From the NCBI GenBank assembly GCA_026014905.1, contig JAOZHK010000013.1, forward strand, positions 1-6,981: DNA of 6,981 nucleotides, written 5' to 3'. Under the pieces are notes generated by a model. That model made no database searches and was not told the origin of the DNA. It saw only the letters and a list, made by a program, of their open reading frames with translations. A program made the position numbers and the translations under genes. This document shows, one piece after another, positions 1-5,178 of this stretch; within the stretch, counting starts at the first letter, position 1; every line of letters starts with the position of its first letter. Source of the stretch: Candidatus Bathyarchaeota archaeon. Its GTDB lineage: Archaea > Thermoproteota > Bathyarchaeia > RBG-16-48-13 > GCA-020355125.

Positions 1-1
1 A

Positions 2-136
2 ACTGGAGTCGCAAAAGAAACTGGACGTGCTCGAAGCGTTGAAACAATCTACTTGAATCAACTTGCCCGTCTCGGTTACTTAAATAAAGAACGAAAAGGG
101 CGAAAAATCTTTTTTAAGATTCTGCGATACTACTAG
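2..136 (+). CDS. C-terminal end of a winged-helix DNA-binding protein (5' truncated)
   Basis: An open frame enters from the left edge and ends at TAG 134-136, giving 44 residues with no start in the window. It reads as the second half of a winged helix-turn-helix domain: a recognition-helix segment around RSVETIYLNQLARLGYL, then a basic wing (NKERKGRKIFFKI). This matches the MarR/ArsR/TrmB-like archaeal wHTH pattern in which 'LxxLxxLGYL' precedes a beta hairpin. The protein stops only four residues after the wing, so the wHTH is its C-terminal part. It probably acts as a transcription regulator, but ligand, targets and N-terminal architecture are outside the window. It is convergent with the KaiC-like gene, and their stop codons overlap in the CTAG at 133-136. 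Family level is fairly sure; specific function is unknown. Confidence 0.6.
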   Translation, partial: TGVAKETGRARSVETIYLNQLARLGYLNKERKGRKIFFKILRYY

Positions 137-855
137 AATTCCGCTCGTTCCGCTGGATGAATGATAACGCCTTCATCGCTGATATTCATGTGATGAATAT
201 CAGAACTATGTTTGACACCTCGAAGTTTCCAAACTTGTATCCCACGAACCATTCCGGCTCCTTTTTTATCATAATACATCATGATAACCGCAGGCACGAG
301 CACTCTTTCAATATAGGCGTCTTTCTCGTTACTCTCTGACAATAGAAAAGTGATACAATCGAGGCTTGAAAGAACTTGGATCAGTCCAAGTAATCCCTGC
401 CGTACGTTGAGATTCTCTTCGTATTGTGTTGTTAATATTGTGATGGAATCGATAGCTAATCGCTTTGCACCCATATCCTTAACGGCTTGCAGAATCTGGT
501 TTGCGATGTGACTGAACGGGATATTTTCGCCTTTAAATAAGCCTTCGTTCGGGACAATATATCCGTCTTCAGTATGTGTTACGGGCCGTGCATCGATAAT
601 TAATAATTTATTCTGTCTTTCTAATTGTGCTATATCCCAACCAAAAGTTGACATGTTTTTTCGTATATCATCAGGGTTTTCGCATAGTGATACAAAGATA
701 CCGGGCTCATCGTATTCAAAAGCACCCTTAAATAAGAATTGCATGGCCAATGTAGTCTTTCCGCTACCGGGACCTCCGTTGAGGAGAATACATTGATGAC
801 GTGACAGACCTTTTCCAGTGATTTGATCTAAACCTGGAATTCCTGAGCTAATCAT
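133..855 (-). CDS. Single-domain KaiC-like RecA-fold ATPase
   Basis: A 240-residue protein of the KaiC/RadA-like superfamily. It opens with the signature SGIPGLDQITGKGL, followed by Walker A GGPGSGKTT (residues 27-35), the strand and switch region VSLCENP (55-61), Walker B RLAID (132-136), and the C-terminal KaiC motif around GIQVWKLRGVKHS. There is one ATPase domain, unlike the two tandem domains of cyanobacterial KaiC. Archaeal single-domain members are ATPases linked to signalling or regulation, mostly of unknown target; no clock function can be inferred. The frame also allows a TTG start at 873, but I prefer ATG 855: the family begins at this point, and a TATA-like box at 886-894 lies about 35 nt upstream of ATG but only 17 nt upstream of TTG, too close for a transcript to include it. 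No Shine-Dalgarno is seen, consistent with a very short leader. Oddity: the usual Glu-Glu pair after the second strand is Cys58-Glu59. Confidence 0.88.
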   Translation of the reverse strand: MISSGIPGLDQITGKGLSRHQCILLNGGPGSGKTTLAMQFLFKGAFEYDEPGIFVSLCENPDDIRKNMSTFGWDIAQLERQNKLLIIDARPVTHTEDGYIVPNEGLFKGENIPFSHIANQILQAVKDMGAKRLAIDSITILTTQYEENLNVRQGLLGLIQVLSSLDCITFLLSESNEKDAYIERVLVPAVIMMYYDKKGAGMVRGIQVWKLRGVKHSSDIHHMNISDEGVIIHPAERAEF

Positions 856-880
856 TGTAAATCTGGACAACAATATCTTG

Positions 881-899
881 GATCATCAATAAAGTTTTA
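881..899 (-). promoter_or_regulatory. Probable TATA-box promoter of the KaiC-like gene
   Basis: On the minus strand this reads AAAACTTTATTGATGATC. CTTTATTGA (886-894) resembles an archaeal TATA box, and its spacing predicts a transcript start about 10 nt before ATG 855. The whole element is nearly identical to one upstream of cmk (2396-2410). The function is inferred from position and similarity only. Confidence 0.4.
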
Positions 900-1094
900 C
901 GGAGTAGAGATATGGATATTGAATATTGATTTTCTCTTCACTTTCTGAATTACGACTGCGAGCTAGTTAGCGTCGGAGCGAATATTATCAAGTTAGTTTA
1001 ATGATGGGTACGGCGACGTGCGCGCGTAAGAGCACATGTACATCATACACATAACTGTCTTTCGAATTGAGGCTCTTGTAGTAATCATCAAAAT

Positions 1095-1108
1095 CCTTAT
1101 TAAAATTC
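1095..1108 (+). promoter_or_regulatory. Probable TATA-box promoter of the DUF5658-like gene
   Basis: CCTTATTAAAATTC contains a TATA-like TTATTAAA centred about 28 nt before the ATG at 1128. At normal archaeal TATA-to-start spacing (about 25 nt) transcription would begin at or within a few bases of the ATG, giving a leaderless mRNA. That fits the absence of a Shine-Dalgarno sequence there. Confidence 0.4.
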
Positions 1109-1127
1109 TCAAATATCCTCATAGCAA

Positions 1128-1445
1128 ATGTTTTCTAACCGTGACTCATTCTGGATTGTGCATTCTTTAACACCTTTCCTTATCGCACTGGGGGGAGTCG
1201 CAACGGATTTTCTGACGACCCAAATTGGATTAAACATAGGATTGCGTGAAGCGAACCCTAACTATCATCCCATATTTGCCTGTGTGATTTTTTTTACAAT
1301 ACTGTATCTATTAACCAAACTATTACCACGGCAGAAACGGTGGAAACGATTGACCATGGGGGTAGCACTCTTATCCTATTTTGGCACAGTACATAACATC
1401 TTTGTTCTTCTTGGAATCTCTCCAGGAATTGTAGTGATTAGCTAG
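1128..1445 (+). CDS. Small three-TM membrane protein, DUF5658-like
   Basis: A 105-residue hydrophobic protein with three predicted membrane segments (about 12-37, 47-65 and 76-98). A basic loop between the second and third (PRQKRWKR, 67-74) suggests that loop faces the cytoplasm. The first helix and following loop carry D27..T30 and G38-x-x-E41-A-N-P44, the pattern 'D..T......G..EANP' seen in the DUF5658 family of small archaeal and bacterial membrane proteins, whose function is unknown. It is transcribed away from the KaiC-like gene and converges on eL14, so it is not part of the ribosomal operon. The start ATG is supported by TATA spacing rather than by a ribosome binding site. The gene is real on composition and motif grounds; the family name is a recognition from motif only. 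Confidence 0.65.
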   Translation: MFSNRDSFWIVHSLTPFLIALGGVATDFLTTQIGLNIGLREANPNYHPIFACVIFFTILYLLTKLLPRQKRWKRLTMGVALLSYFGTVHNIFVLLGISPGIVVIS

Positions 1446-1459
1446 AGTAAGTGACTCTA
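1443..1459 (+). terminator. Stem-loop overlapping the DUF5658-like stop codon
   Basis: TAGAGT and ACTCTA form a perfect 6-bp stem with the 5-nt loop AAGTG. The stop codon TAG (1443-1445) is the first half of the left arm, and an AT-rich stretch (ATTATTACCTT) follows. It may serve as a 3'-end or termination signal, but the stem is short and archaeal termination relies mainly on U-tracts. Confidence 0.3.
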
Positions 1460-1483
1460 ATTATTACCTTACTGACATAAGCA

Positions 1484-1516
1484 ACACGCGCGTGTGAAGA
1501 TGTTAGCGCGCGCGTC
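1484..1516. repeat. Two CG-alternating palindromic elements between convergent genes
   Basis: The 77-bp gap between the convergent DUF5658-like and eL14 genes contains ACACGCGCGTGT (1484-1495), a perfect 12-bp palindrome, and AGCGCGCGCGTC (1505-1516), a second alternating CG run. The right end of the second (GCGTC, 1512-1516) also pairs with GACGC at 1527-1531 inside the eL14 3' end, looping out the eL14 stop codon. Related runs occur at 1016-1027 and 3996-4004. Function unknown. Confidence 0.5.
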
Positions 1517-1522
1517 AAACTA

Positions 1523-1789
1523 TCAAGACGCTTGTAACTCGGCAAGCAAATCACTTTGAGTTATCATGTCTTCTATCTCTTCATCACTCATTCCACGATT
1601 AATATCGATCACGTGTTCGAGTGGTTGGATGTGTTTGACATTAACTCGTCGACGTTTCACTCCGGATATCTTCGGGGGTCCCGTTATTAATAGAAAATTT
1701 TTATCGATGATATCAGCGATAATACATCTACGTCCTTTTTCTCTTCCTTGTGTCTTTAGACATACTCTACCGATTTGTATAGTGGCCAT
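1523..1789 (-). CDS. rpl14e: Ribosomal protein eL14 (L14e)
   Basis: An 88-residue protein, a normal length for archaeal eL14, which is a large-subunit protein shared with eukaryotes and absent from bacteria. The N-terminal part is a KOW-type SH3 barrel (GRVCLKTQGREKGRRCIIADI, about residues 7-27), followed by the conserved TGPPKISGVKRRRVNV segment (36-51) and HIQPLEHVIDI (53-63). The C terminus is an acidic helix. The ATG lies within the 3' end of cmk, a 23-bp overlap, and is preceded by GAGGA (1797-1801), so translation is probably coupled to cmk. The cmk-eL14 pair is a usual archaeal arrangement, often followed by truB, which is not here: the next gene is on the opposite strand. The stop codon sits in the loop of a GCGTC/GACGC hairpin. 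Confidence 0.93.
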   Translation of the reverse strand: MATIQIGRVCLKTQGREKGRRCIIADIIDKNFLLITGPPKISGVKRRRVNVKHIQPLEHVIDINRGMSDEEIEDMITQSDLLAELQAS

Positions 1790-2339
1790 TCCGTTTTCCT
1801 CTTCTTACTTTGATGTATTCATAGATGAATTTTACGATCACTTCAATATTGGCTTTTACAGTGAGTAGCCCTGTATTAAAGATAAGATCATAGATGGACG
1901 TGTCGTCAATGTTAATCCCATAAACTCTCTTAAATCTTCTCCTCTCAAGACGTTCGCGATATAATGTAGACTGACGGGCTTGAGAGTAACTGATACGCTC
2001 TCGCCGCGCGATTCTTCTAAACCGCATGTTATCTGGTGCGGTTAAGAAAATTTTTAGATCCGCAACATCGCCTGCCATCCATCCTGCGAGTAATCCATCC
2101 AATATGACATTTCTCTGTAACGCTTCGTCTTTTGTCCGTTCATCGATTAGCTGATCAATGTCTTGATTTTTTGAAGATAAGCGACTTAGTTCAGAAACAG
2201 AGAGTCCTTTTTCTTGCGCAATTTGCCGAAATAATCCTCCTGCTGAAATATGTCTCAAATTAAAATTTTTAGCGATGATCCTCGCATAGGTTGATTTTCC
2301 TGTTCCATGAAAACCACTTAATGTAATTGTGAGCTTCAT
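1767..2339 (-). CDS. cmk: Cytidylate (CMP/dCMP) kinase, archaeal type, with altered substrate motif
   Basis: A 190-residue P-loop kinase that would phosphorylate CMP and dCMP with ATP in pyrimidine nucleotide supply. Walker A is GFHGTGKST (9-17). The NMP-binding region follows: SAGGLFRQIA (32-41), then acidic IDQLIDERTKDEA (61-73), then VILDGLLAGWM (78-88). The lid and C-terminal region has the family pattern RRERISYSQA (112-121), YRERLERRRFKRVYGI (127-142) and D145..IYDLIFNT (149-156). These match archaeal Cmk in order and spacing. Oddity: archaeal Cmk usually reads '(E/D)xRLAGW', and here the Arg is Leu83 (codon TTA at 2091-2093), so the phosphate contact may be lost or supplied elsewhere. 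The last residues are very basic (KVRRGKRNGHYTNR). The ATG has only a weak upstream ribosome site; a TATA-like box is at about 2402-2410. Position before eL14 supports the call. Another small-molecule P-loop kinase remains possible. Confidence 0.82.
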   Translation of the reverse strand: MKLTITLSGFHGTGKSTYARIIAKNFNLRHISAGGLFRQIAQEKGLSVSELSRLSSKNQDIDQLIDERTKDEALQRNVILDGLLAGWMAGDVADLKIFLTAPDNMRFRRIARRERISYSQARQSTLYRERLERRRFKRVYGINIDDTSIYDLIFNTGLLTVKANIEVIVKFIYEYIKVRRGKRNGHYTNR

Positions 2340-2449
2340 TTATTTTCACGGTGTTGAAGACGAGATTATTAATTGATGTTCTATTAACTCTCAGAGATCA
2401 TCAAATAAAGGTTCGCTTTCAGAGTAAATACAGATAGTCGTGTTATCTA
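2340..2449. other. secY-cmk intergenic region
   Basis: This 110-bp gap holds a stem-loop straddling the secY stop codon (2421-2456) and a promoter-like element for cmk (2396-2410). Standard archaeal operons often place adk, an EMC3/DUF106 gene and eL34 here; I see no trace of any of them. Confidence 0.5.
2396..2410 (-). promoter_or_regulatory. Probable promoter element of cmk-eL14
   Basis: On the minus strand this reads CTTTATTTGATGATC, with a TATA-like CTTTATTTG. A transcript start would fall near 2375-2380, leaving a leader of roughly 40 nt before ATG 2339. The same element with one base fewer lies upstream of the KaiC-like gene (881-894). That suggests cmk-eL14 can be transcribed independently of secY. 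Confidence 0.4.
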
Positions 2450-2456
2450 TTACTCT
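2421..2456 (-). terminator. Stem-loop spanning the secY stop codon
   Basis: AGAGTAA (2421-2427) pairs with TTACTCT (2450-2456) over 7 bp. After an asymmetric internal loop, AGATA (2432-2436) pairs with TATCT (2444-2448), closing a 7-nt loop. The secY stop TAA (2450-2452) is part of the stem. It could be a 3'-end, processing or attenuation structure between secY and cmk. No strong U-tract follows directly on the minus strand. Confidence 0.3.
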
Positions 2457-3886
2457 CTTCCAATTAAGCGACGTACAATAGGATACATCTCAGCTAATTG
2501 TTCTTTTGCAATGCTTTCATATAATTGATGAAGTATCCCCACTGTCAGGAGAATTCCCATTCCTGAACCGAAGACACCGAAAAAGTCTGAGAGAGAGGCA
2601 ATAGCTCCCACAGCGATGGCGCCGAGAACGGTCACGGTGGGGATATATCGTTCGAGTACTGTTTGTATAGGTCGAATAGAACGGCGAAATCCTGGAATCT
2701 GCATTCCAGAATCAACTATCTGTTCTGCCACAGCACGTGGACCCAAGCCTCCGACTTCGATCCAGATAATAGCGAAAATGACACATAATACGATCATAAG
2801 ACCTGAATAAACGAGTGCACGTATTGGATCTGCAAGAAATTGTGAAAGATTTCGAGGAGAGGTGACATATTTCACGAGGCCTCCAACAGGCTCATTTGTG
2901 GTTGCATTGAATGTTCCTAGAATATTTAACCAAAAATTACTGTTATCAATATTAAATCGTGACCAGATAATTTGGGCAATGAAATAGTAATCCATGAGCA
3001 ATGCTGATACAAGAATAACAGGCATGGTTGAAACATATAGGAATCGGACGGGGAATCGCCCTCTGAATCCACGATATCGAGCATAGGATATCGGAATATC
3101 CACTTTCAATACCTGAAAATAAATGACAATAAGAAAGAGGACAATTGTTGCTACGAGTCCTAACATTGTTGGAGCATCAGCACGTGCTCGATAGGCGAAA
3201 GCAAGTACTGGATTTTCCCCATTAAGAATTGATTGAAAGAAGGCAACTAATGCCCCGGTACTTTTTCCAGCCTCTTCAGCCGCAGGAAACGGAAGAGGTG
3301 ATAACGTATTCCATATAATTTTTTGGGCTACGCCCGCAGCAATAAAAAGACTGATACCACTACCTAACCCCCACCCTTTCTGCAGTAGTTCATCAAGAAG
3401 AATCAGGACTATGCCCGCCGTAAAAAGTTGTAAGAAAATTAATGCACTTGTTTCTAATGCAAGATCGGTTCCATAAGCACCTCCGAGAATGTACGCAATG
3501 GCTATGGCGGTAGTCATTAGAATGGCAAAGATTTTAGAAACTCCCGACATTAATGATCGATCTGTTGGATTTGACTGATCAACCTGAATTAATCCAGATC
3601 CAGAGAGTAGTTGAACAATCATGCCTGCCGTTACAATAGGTTGAATTCCCAACTCCATCAGGGAGCCTCGGTTAGAAGCAAAAATGACACGAAGATAATA
3701 GTAGGGATCATCGAATCCGGTTGGAACTGCTCCATAGAGCGGTATTTCCGTCATGATGAGGTAAAACACAAGGACAAGGGCAGTCCAAATCAGTTTCTCA
3801 TTAAAGCCAATCCTGCGCTCTGGGGCCTTTACTTCAGGCATTAACCGACAAGCTGGCGCAAAGAAACTTAGAAATCGCCCGGGCAT
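2450..3886 (-). CDS. secY: Preprotein translocase pore subunit SecY (Sec61 alpha)
   Basis: A 478-residue protein, the usual length for archaeal SecY. It forms the membrane channel for secreted and membrane proteins, with SecE and Sec61-beta, and docks on the ribosome. Ten membrane segments can be traced. After TM1 (about 33-51) come the plug and TM2 region PYYYLRVIFASNRGSLMELG (61-80) with IQPIVTAGMI. Then come TM4-5 with LLDELLQKGWGLGSGISLFI (163-182), the cytoplasmic loop YARYRGFRGRFPVRFLY (268-284) before TM7, the second cytoplasmic loop GPRAVAEQIVDSGMQIPGFR (382-401) before TM9, and the C-terminal tail after TM10. ATG 3886 is chosen because AGAGGA (3892-3897) lies 5 nt upstream and because the archaeal SecY N terminus (RFLSFFAPACRLMPEVKAPERR) is then complete; Met16 would cut it. 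secY stands apart from uL30 by 176 bp, with its own TATA-like box; uL15 is absent from its usual place. Confidence 0.97.
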   Translation of the reverse strand: MPGRFLSFFAPACRLMPEVKAPERRIGFNEKLIWTALVLVFYLIMTEIPLYGAVPTGFDDPYYYLRVIFASNRGSLMELGIQPIVTAGMIVQLLSGSGLIQVDQSNPTDRSLMSGVSKIFAILMTTAIAIAYILGGAYGTDLALETSALIFLQLFTAGIVLILLDELLQKGWGLGSGISLFIAAGVAQKIIWNTLSPLPFPAAEEAGKSTGALVAFFQSILNGENPVLAFAYRARADAPTMLGLVATIVLFLIVIYFQVLKVDIPISYARYRGFRGRFPVRFLYVSTMPVILVSALLMDYYFIAQIIWSRFNIDNSNFWLNILGTFNATTNEPVGGLVKYVTSPRNLSQFLADPIRALVYSGLMIVLCVIFAIIWIEVGGLGPRAVAEQIVDSGMQIPGFRRSIRPIQTVLERYIPTVTVLGAIAVGAIASLSDFFGVFGSGMGILLTVGILHQLYESIAKEQLAEMYPIVRRLIGRE

Positions 3887-4062
3887 CTGAGTCCTCTCTG
3901 ACTGGGATATTTGTATTGGTTACTAGCACCTTTGACTGGTTAATAAGATTTTGTCTTTATACGAGCTAGTTTCCTAGAGAAATTAACATAATTATTGCGC
4001 GCGCTCGCATTATCTAATAAAGACACTGTGTACCAGTATGCATGCCCAAGGACGAGTATTTA
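3887..4062. other. uL30-secY intergenic region where uL15 would be expected
   Basis: This is the longest gap in the operon block, at 176 bp. It contains a secY Shine-Dalgarno (3892-3897), a TATA-like box (3955-3961) and a CG-alternating run TGCGCGCGC (3996-4004). A second TATA-like sequence, CTTTATTAGATA on the minus strand, lies at 4011-4022. No ORF or recognisable uL15 fragment is present in any frame. Confidence 0.55.
3950..3964 (-). promoter_or_regulatory. Possible secY promoter (TATA box)
   Basis: The minus strand reads CTCGTATAAAGACAA, with TATAAAG at 3955-3961. Typical spacing puts transcription start near 3930, giving a leader of about 45 nt that includes the Shine-Dalgarno at 3892-3897. 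A separate promoter would fit the gap after uL30, but the box is only a partial consensus. Confidence 0.35.
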
Positions 4063-4542
4063 TCAAATCATCTTCGCGATAAGATCATTTATCTCGCTGC
4101 CTCTGTATCCCAGTTCACCAACTGGATAAGGCTTCTTAATTGTACGTTTAAATCCGCCGCGGGGAGGATGAAGGCGAAAAACAGGTTTCAGATCTTGAAT
4201 ATTCCCCAGTTCCACTTCTAGGTTGTGGATGGCTGTCGCTAATTTGTCGATTGACGTATAACGAGTTTTTTCGTTTACTATGGTATCTGAAAGTGGTTGA
4301 TTGCCTGTGAGAAAGCCTCGTTGTGTTAACAGTTGATAGATAGTTGGTTGATCAATCTCCCCCCAAGTGGCGTAATCCTGAATTTTACGGATTGATCCCA
4401 TCATTGAGGGACTAGTCTTCACTAGTGTTGTGTGGTTTTTACGTGTTAAATGCATCAATTTAAAGACATATTCTCGTTCACGAGAGATATTTACGTTACC
4501 CCTTAATCGGAGAATTGCGACACATCTTTCCTTAGTTGCCAT
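4063..4542 (-). CDS. rpl30: Ribosomal protein uL30 (L30, archaeal long form)
   Basis: A 159-residue large-subunit protein, matching the long archaeal/eukaryotic uL30 (L7 in eukaryotes) rather than the 60-residue bacterial form. The N-terminal ferredoxin-like part shows CVAILRLRGNVNISRE (7-22) and LMHLTRKNHTTLV (29-41). It continues with the archaeal extension, including LLTQRGFLTG (71-80), FRLHPPRGGFK (122-132) and the terminal motif GELGYRGSEINDLIAKMI (142-159). The ATG is 7 bp after the uS5 stop codon, and the upstream sequence has a GGATGAGAGAG ribosome-site-like stretch. It is the last gene of the tightly packed right-hand block. Confidence 0.95.
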   Translation of the reverse strand: MATKERCVAILRLRGNVNISREREYVFKLMHLTRKNHTTLVKTSPSMMGSIRKIQDYATWGEIDQPTIYQLLTQRGFLTGNQPLSDTIVNEKTRYTSIDKLATAIHNLEVELGNIQDLKPVFRLHPPRGGFKRTIKKPYPVGELGYRGSEINDLIAKMI

Positions 4543-4549
4543 ATCTCTC

Positions 4550-5176
4550 TCATCCTTGCCAATCTAATGGGGAAACAATTTTATAGGTATTCTTCAATGC
4601 GTCATAGGTTGCATAAGCAAATGAGGGCACAGTTCGGGTGGATCCATAACTCTTTGACCAACAATCTTTGACTCCAACAAAAGAAATGATTTTTTTAGCT
4701 GTTTCCCCCGCAACAACTCCTAGTCCTCGGGGAGCTGGGAGAAGTTGAATTCGTACGCTACCACATTTCCCTACAACTTGGAACGGGATGGAATGTGGAT
4801 CTCGGCAACCACATTCCCAACTGCCACAGCCTCGTTTAACGGGAACAATGTTTAACTTGGCATCAATCGTAGCTTTCTGTATTGCTGCTCTGACTTGTTT
4901 TGCTTTGCCAACTCCTAAACCAAATAGGCCATCATAGTTCCCAACAACGACTAATGCCTTGAATCGAGACTTTTCTCCAGCGTCTGTTTGTTTTTGAACT
5001 AGATTAATGTCTAACACTTCTTGTTGGAGATCTGGGATCAATGTATCAATTATTTCCGGTTCCTGAATTTTATAGCCTTGATTAAAGATCTCGGTGAGGC
5101 TTGTTAATCGACCTTCCAAAACCATTTTTCCAAGAGATGTGCGTGGAATCCATTCTTGACTATTGAATCTCGACAT
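4550..5176 (-). CDS. rps5: Ribosomal protein uS5 (S5)
   Basis: A 208-residue small-subunit protein involved in decoding accuracy and mRNA entry. The N-terminal part has W9-IPRT-S-LGKMV and the domain start (9-19). The S5 double-stranded RNA-binding-like fold covers ALVVVGNYDGLFGLGVGKAK (74-93) and KATIDAKLNIVPVKRGCGSW (101-120). It is followed by the CxCxxPHS segment typical of archaeal and eukaryotic uS5 (residues 117-129) and IPFQVVGKCGSVRIQLLPAP. The C-terminal domain has GLGVVAGETAKKIISFVGVKD. The ATG is 2 bp from the uL18 stop, with Shine-Dalgarno GAGGA at 5183-5187 inside the end of uL18, so the two are translationally linked. Lengths and motifs are normal. Confidence 0.96.
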   Translation of the reverse strand: MSRFNSQEWIPRTSLGKMVLEGRLTSLTEIFNQGYKIQEPEIIDTLIPDLQQEVLDINLVQKQTDAGEKSRFKALVVVGNYDGLFGLGVGKAKQVRAAIQKATIDAKLNIVPVKRGCGSWECGCRDPHSIPFQVVGKCGSVRIQLLPAPRGLGVVAGETAKKIISFVGVKDCWSKSYGSTRTVPSFAYATYDALKNTYKIVSPLDWQG

Positions 5177-5178
5177 TT

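Larger units (their letters stand above)
856..1127. other. Divergent intergenic region between KaiC-like and DUF5658-like genes
   Basis: This 272-bp stretch separates two divergently transcribed genes and holds no convincing ORF or tRNA. It contains a TATA-like box for each gene (886-894 minus; about 1095-1108 plus). In the middle is an alternating purine-pyrimidine run ACGTGCGCGCGT (1016-1027), followed by a possible long-loop hairpin pairing AAGAGC (1028-1033) with GCTCTT (1072-1077). The loop includes the palindrome ATGTACAT (1036-1043). The copy of ATCATCAA at 1084-1091 also occurs at 882-889. The length exceeds what two core promoters need, so operators are plausible. Confidence 0.5.

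Noticed and set aside
855..873. TTG 873 as the start of the KaiC-like gene
   Set aside because: It lies only about 17 nt from the TATA-like box and adds residues before the family's conserved N-terminal motif. ATG 855 fits both promoter spacing and homology.
959..3971. Shared 10-mer CGAGCTAGTT at 959-968 and 3962-3971
   Set aside because: Both are intergenic, but flanks do not match and the relation to nearby starts differs, so chance cannot be excluded.
3887..4062. A tRNA, small RNA or degraded uL15 in the uL30-secY gap
   Set aside because: No cloverleaf arms, no T-loop consensus and no uL15-like peptide in any frame; only promoter-like and CG-run sequence.
4550..5176. Cysteine cluster in uS5 (CGSWECGC) as a possible new metal site
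   Set aside because: This Cys-rich segment is a standard feature of archaeal and eukaryotic uS5.
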